Below are positions 35,225 to 38,455 of a stretch of DNA of 38,455 nt, piece after piece. The notes beneath the pieces are model-generated. The model searched no databases. It saw only the letters and a program-made list of their open reading frames with translations, and was not told the DNA's origin. Location: the NCBI GenBank assembly GCA_009786125.1, contig WQTU01000128.1, positions 1-38,455 of the forward strand, read 5' to 3'. This stretch comes from Spirochaetota bacterium (GTDB lineage: Bacteria; Spirochaetota; Spirochaetia; CADAEX01). Numbering within the stretch: the stretch's first letter is position 1; each line of letters begins with the position of its first letter. A program made the translations under genes and the position numbers.

Positions 35225-36208
35225 ATCAAAATCTTAATTATTGGCGGCGCTGGCTACATAGGCTCGCACGTTGCGAGAAAATTCCTTGATGAAAACTGCA
35301 ATGTAACAGTATATGATAATTTTTCATCGGGCTGCAGGGAAAATCTTTTTGCCGAAGAAACTGTTGTGGAAGGCGATATTCTTGATTCGGAAAAACTTGA
35401 TTCTGCGCTAAAACAGGGGTTTGACGGAATAATTCACCTTGCGGCATTTAAAGCAGCAGGAGAATCAATGCTGCAGCCGGAAAAATACTCTGTTAACAAT
35501 ATTAGCGGCACCATAAATATTGTTAATTGCGCTTCAAAAGCAGGGATAAAAAATATTGTATTTTCATCATCTGCGGCAGTATATGGGGAGCCCGCATATT
35601 TGCCAATAGACGAAAAGCATCCTTTGAAGCCCGAAAATTACTATGGCTACACAAAGCTGCAAATCGAAGAGCTTCTTGCCTGGTACGATAAACTCAAGGG
35701 AATTAAGTCTGCATCGCTGCGTTACTTTAATGCAGCAGGCTACGATGCAGCCGGGAGAATCGCCGGGCTTGAGCGAAACCCTGCAAATCTTCTTCCTGTA
35801 ATTATGGAAACTGCTGCGGGAATACGGAAAAAAATCGATATTTTTGGAAATGACTACCCTACTCCGGACGGCACCTGCATAAGAGATTATGTTCATGTAA
35901 CAGATCTTGCAGATGCTCACTATCTATCCATGAAATATCTTATAAAAGAAAATAAAAGCTTTACTTTAAATCTTGGGAGCGATACAGGCATAAGTGTTCT
36001 TGAGATGATCGAAAAAGCGAGAGAGATTACTGGCAAGCCAATAAGTGCAGAAATCGCTCCGCGAAGAGCCGGCGACCCGGTCAAACTTATTGCAACATCG
36101 AAAAAAGCCGAAAAAACCCTGGGCTGGCAGGCAAAGTACAGCAGCGCAGAGACTCTTATCGCCTCTTCCTGGGAAGTCTATAAAAGGTATTATACCGAGG
36201 TTGTATAA
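35225..36208 (+). CDS. galE: UDP-glucose 4-epimerase with an apparent AUC start codon
   Basis: 327 residues. It interconverts UDP-glucose and UDP-galactose, with bound NAD. The Rossmann motif GGAGYIGSH is at residues 7-15 and YYGYTK gives the catalytic Y140/K144; HLAAFKAAGES, RYFNAAGYD, YPTPDGTCIRDYVHV and RRAGDPVKL follow as in GalE. The in-frame stop TAG at 35204 bounds the frame. No ATG, GTG or TTG occurs between it and the GTG at 35366, which would remove the NAD-binding motif. AGGAG at 35213-35217 sits 7 bp before ATC-AAA-ATC, exactly where MKI is expected. So it uses a rare AUC start, or has lost its ATG by a G-to-C change (or a sequencing error). A palindrome spans its 3' end. Confidence 0.9.
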   Translation: MKILIIGGAGYIGSHVARKFLDENCNVTVYDNFSSGCRENLFAEETVVEGDILDSEKLDSALKQGFDGIIHLAAFKAAGESMLQPEKYSVNNISGTINIVNCASKAGIKNIVFSSSAAVYGEPAYLPIDEKHPLKPENYYGYTKLQIEELLAWYDKLKGIKSASLRYFNAAGYDAAGRIAGLERNPANLLPVIMETAAGIRKKIDIFGNDYPTPDGTCIRDYVHVTDLADAHYLSMKYLIKENKSFTLNLGSDTGISVLEMIEKAREITGKPISAEIAPRRAGDPVKLIATSKKAEKTLGWQAKYSSAETLIASSWEVYKRYYTEVV

Positions 36209-36220
36209 TACCTTTTATAG
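36178..36220. repeat. Perfect 18-bp inverted repeat spanning the galE stop codon
   Basis: CTATAAAAGGTATTATAC (36178-36195) is repeated in exact inverse at 36203-36220, loop 7 nt. The left arm is galE coding sequence; the right arm contains the stop and leads straight into CTCCTCGCT of copy 13. A terminator is possible, but no T run follows. Confidence 0.85.
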
Positions 36221-36352
36221 TCTCCTCGCTCGCTCACACCCACAAGGGGTACTTTGTGTGCAAGCTCTGCAGCATTGCGAAGCAGTTGCGTCTGGCGCAG
36301 CGACACGGATGTCGCGAAAAAGCGCCAGACGCTTGCCCGCGGCTGTCAATAA
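36221..36352. repeat. Dispersed hairpin element, copy 13
   Basis: It shares over 100 bp with 38320-38437, including an unbroken identical 28-bp stretch (36243-36270). Structures: CACAA/TTGTG; GCAGC/GTTGC (36269-36273, 36285-36289); and a perfect 11-bp stem GCGTCTGGCGC/GCGCCAGACGC (36288-36298, 36322-36332) enclosing GCGACA-CGGA-TGTCGC (36300-36315). The rest of the 330-bp spacer to 36537 is AT-rich with a candidate promoter. Confidence 0.9.
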
Positions 36353-36443
36353 CCAGCGAAAATTTCATCCTAAAATTCACCAGAGATTGTTTCACCCTTA
36401 TATAATAACCAGGGAAAAAATCACTCAAGTTAATCAAATAATA

Positions 36444-36472
36444 TTGCATATTTAATAATTATTTTTCATAAT
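36444..36472 (+). promoter_or_regulatory. Candidate sigma-70 promoter of the lactate permease gene
   Basis: TTGCAT (36444-36449), a 17-bp spacer, CATAAT (36467-36472), 65 bp before the start. No obvious operator. Confidence 0.35.
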
Positions 36473-36537
36473 ACCCTTAAATTGCATGAAAAACCATGTT
36501 TAATTAAATCTTTAACAAATTTAAGGAATGAAATCTC

Positions 36538-38091
36538 ATGAATCCAATTTTGATGACAATCTTGTCAATGTTGCCAATAGCTTGTTTACTTGTCTGCCTG
36601 CTTTTCATTAGACTCTCGGTTGTCAAGTCCGGAGCTATTTCTCTGTCAATTGCTCTTGCCCTTGCGCTCTTTTTCTTTGGTCTTACTGCTTCCGGTCTGT
36701 CCATCGCTGTCGGAAAGGCATTGGCTCTGGCATTATTTGTCTCGCTAATTGTATGGTGTGCGCTTTTTCTCTATCATTTAGCTGATGATTTTAAAGCTAT
36801 TGATGTGATAAGCAAAAACATCGTTATATTTGTAGAAGACAAGTTTGTTCAATTTATGTTGCTTGCCCTGCTCTTCACGGGGTTGCTTCAAGGTATGGCG
36901 GGTTTTGGAGTGCCTGTAGTTATTGTTGCTCCAATCTTAATCGCTCTTGGGTTTGACAAGATCAAATCACTTGCTGCTGCATTGCTAGGTCATTCATGGG
37001 CTGTTACATTTGGCTCTATGGGTGCGGCTTTTTTTATCATCCAAATGATAACCGGCGTCCCACCTGAAGACTTGGCTATTCCAATGTGGATATTCAATAT
37101 GGTAGCCCTTTTCTTCACTGGTCTTGGGGTTGCTTGGTTGTATGATGGGTTTAAAGGTATAAAGCTTGCCATTCCATACTTTCTGCCTGTATTTGCTGTT
37201 ATGGCGACAGTGCAATTTTTTACACTTACACTTGGTTTGTATTCGCTTGCTACTTTAAATACTGCTCTGGCAGGACTAATATCGTTGTTTGCTTTGTATA
37301 AGCTGCGGACGAAATCCAAAGTAACAACTGGTCTTTATTCAGGAGAACTAAATCTATTGCAGGCTATATTGCCTTATGCAGTCATTCTCGGCTTGTCGAT
37401 ATTATTCCAGTTTTTTCCATCTGCTTTGCGGGATATTTCGCTTTCTTTCCGATTTCCCGGATCTGAGACAGCATTGGGTCATGTAGTAGCTGCGGAAACA
37501 GGCTACGCAAGGATTAGATTGTTTGGGCACCCTGCCTTTATTCTGCTTTGCGCTTCTGTTGTTGCTATTATTATATACAAAATGGCTGGTATATGGAAAC
37601 CAGAGGTATTTCGCGGCGCTGTGCAAAAAACTGTTAAAAAAGGTATTCCGGCTACACTTGCACTTTTGTGCCTTGGAAATATGTCGTTGATCATGATGGA
37701 TTCAGGCATGATGCACCTACTGGCCAATAACGTAGCTGATCTTACAGGCAGGATGTATCCATTGCTTTCGCCGTTTTTTGGTGTACTTGGAAGTTTCTTA
37801 ACTGGTAACAATACTAATTCAAATGTCCTTTTTGGTGCTTTTCAATATACAATAGCAGACCGGCTAGGAGTAAGTACCGCAGTAATGGCTGCATCACAGT
37901 CGATATCTGGCGGCACAGGCGTTGCCATAGGTCCTACGCTTGTACTAATGGGTGCGCTTGCTGCTGGTATAAAAGGGCAAGAGTCCGTAGTTCTCAGAAA
38001 GCTTATAGTTATAGTGTTACTTATCGCACTAGCAATGGGAATCACAAATTTTATATTGCTGGAAGTATTACGCTTCGGCGCTATTGGTTAA
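36538..38091 (+). CDS. L-lactate permease family transporter (LctP/LldP/GlcA)
   Basis: 517 residues, about twelve or more membrane helices. LctP-family proton symporters import lactate or glycolate. Family motifs: LLQGMAGFGVPVVIVAPILIALG (~118-140, the G-AGFG-PVAI motif), LLGHSWAVTFGSMGAAF (~150), and FGVLGSFLTGNNTNSNVLFG (~420-440, the FLTGS-TN-N-LF motif). SQSISGGTGVAIGPTLVLMGA closes the core. ATG 36538 follows AAGGA. It is a single gene flanked on both sides by near-identical repeats (copies 13 and 14b) in direct orientation. It is less A-rich on the coding strand than neighbouring genes, which with the flanks might indicate acquisition. Lactate against glycolate cannot be decided. Confidence 0.9.
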   Translation: MNPILMTILSMLPIACLLVCLLFIRLSVVKSGAISLSIALALALFFFGLTASGLSIAVGKALALALFVSLIVWCALFLYHLADDFKAIDVISKNIVIFVEDKFVQFMLLALLFTGLLQGMAGFGVPVVIVAPILIALGFDKIKSLAAALLGHSWAVTFGSMGAAFFIIQMITGVPPEDLAIPMWIFNMVALFFTGLGVAWLYDGFKGIKLAIPYFLPVFAVMATVQFFTLTLGLYSLATLNTALAGLISLFALYKLRTKSKVTTGLYSGELNLLQAILPYAVILGLSILFQFFPSALRDISLSFRFPGSETALGHVVAAETGYARIRLFGHPAFILLCASVVAIIIYKMAGIWKPEVFRGAVQKTVKKGIPATLALLCLGNMSLIMMDSGMMHLLANNVADLTGRMYPLLSPFFGVLGSFLTGNNTNSNVLFGAFQYTIADRLGVSTAVMAASQSISGGTGVAIGPTLVLMGALAAGIKGQESVVLRKLIVIVLLIALAMGITNFILLEVLRFGAIG

Positions 38092-38103
38092 TTCATAATC
38101 TAA

Positions 38104-38179
38104 GGAAGCGCTGATTAAGAACCTACCATATTTTTAAAAATTAATAGTAGGTTCTTATTTGACTCTAATCAGCACTTCC
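38104..38179. repeat. Two-level inverted repeat after the lactate permease gene
   Basis: The inner stem AAGAACCTAC/GTAGGTTCTT (38117-38126, 38147-38156) encloses ATTTTTAAAAAT; the outer stem GGAAGCGCTGATT/AATCAGCACTTCC (38104-38116, 38167-38179) has one G-T-type change. The inner stem is followed by TATTT and may terminate the gene. Confidence 0.75.
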
Positions 38180-38189
38180 ATACTTTTTC

Positions 38190-38455
38190 TCGTTTTCTTG
38201 TAGAAAACTGCGGCATTGCGAAGCAGCCGCGCTCGGTCGAAAAAACACCGGCTGCGAAAAAGCGATAATAAAAGGTATGCTGTTTGCCCCTTAGGGATGC
38301 TTCGCGACCTTTTGTTTACCTCCTCGCTCGACCACACCCGCAAGGGGTACTTTGTGTGCAAGCTCTGCAACATGGACGTTGCGTCTGGCGCAGCGACACG
38401 GATGTCGCGATAAAGCGCCAGGCAGCTTGTCCGCGGTTCTCGCTTCGTCGGTAAA
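38190..38455. repeat. Dispersed hairpin element, copies 14a and 14b, to the window end
   Basis: 14a: GTTTTC/GAAAAC (38192-38208), then GCGGC/GCCGC (38210-38214, 38226-38230) around ATTGCGAAGCA, matching copies 11 and 13. 14b (38320-38437): near-identical to copy 13, but its hairpin is GCAAC/GTTGC (38367-38371, 38378-38382) around ATGGAC, and the long stem is slightly decayed (GCGTCTGGCGC against GCGCCAGGC). No gene is seen from 38092 to the end. Confidence 0.85.

Noticed and set aside
35366-36208. GTG at 35366 as the galE start
   Set aside because: It would delete the NAD-binding GGAGYIGSH, leaving a non-functional protein.
36045-36455. 136-codon frame overlapping the galE end and element copy 13
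   Set aside because: It is a shadow of galE in another frame continuing through repeat sequence, with no ribosome site.

Overview
This is about 38 kb of AT-rich chromosome with dense gene content on both strands. I read it as a host-associated spirochaete, probably Treponema-like. This rests on style and combination rather than a marker gene: no rRNA, tRNA or ribosomal protein is present. The pointers are a huge acidic-repeat/TPR membrane protein, a small secreted protein with glycogen-binding-type domains, an SH3-type lipoprotein with a relaxed FFSC lipobox, groEL without an adjacent groES or a CIRCE operator, and a yajC-secD-secF run.

Layout. 1-325: decayed 3' end of an insertion sequence with two terminal repeats, then an XRE regulator. 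796-3255: an ACT-domain protein, a PHP phosphatase and an ankyrin protein (+). 3426-6052: PlsC-like acyltransferase (-), thioesterase (+), then an overlapping DUF805/flavodoxin-fold oxidoreductase pair (-). 6167-8485: a Gate-domain membrane protein (+) converging on glyA (-). 8545-12148: yajC-secD-secF (-) with a strong terminator. 12238-14318: a small unknown protein and groEL (-). 14800-17010: a chemotaxis receptor (+). 17107-19836: an outer-membrane barrel, birA and mnmA (-). 19936-23585: argR-argC-argB-argD (+) with an ARG-box-like operator and no argJ. 23672-26533: pgi and an unknown coiled-coil protein with a structured leader between them (+). 26569-27645: manC (-). 27939-29027: ilvE (+). 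29174-32818: the TPR giant (-). 32952-34844: the glycogen-binding-domain protein and the SH3 lipoprotein, convergent. 35225-38091: galE and an L-lactate permease family transporter (+).

The most unusual feature is a set of dispersed, GC-rich, hairpin-forming elements of roughly 60-180 bp, at about fourteen places in or beside gene borders. Several share clear sequence blocks. In the best subfamily, two stems keep pairing while their sequence changes (GCAAC/GTTGC against GCGGC/GCCGC, and a second long stem), which points to selection on, or propagation through, a folded RNA or single-stranded DNA. One copy lies in frame inside birA and adds about 38 residues; another supplies the last codons of the Gate protein. 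Two near-identical copies flank the lactate permease as direct repeats. Perfect 16-18 bp inverted repeats of unrelated sequence sit directly beside two copies.

Other notable points are a galE frame whose only start giving a complete NAD-binding motif is AUC, behind a good Shine-Dalgarno; several genes with a -10-like hexamer immediately before the start codon and no Shine-Dalgarno (candidate leaderless transcripts); and an exact 10 x 48 bp in-frame repeat array in the TPR protein. All functional calls come from reading motifs by eye; no database search was run.
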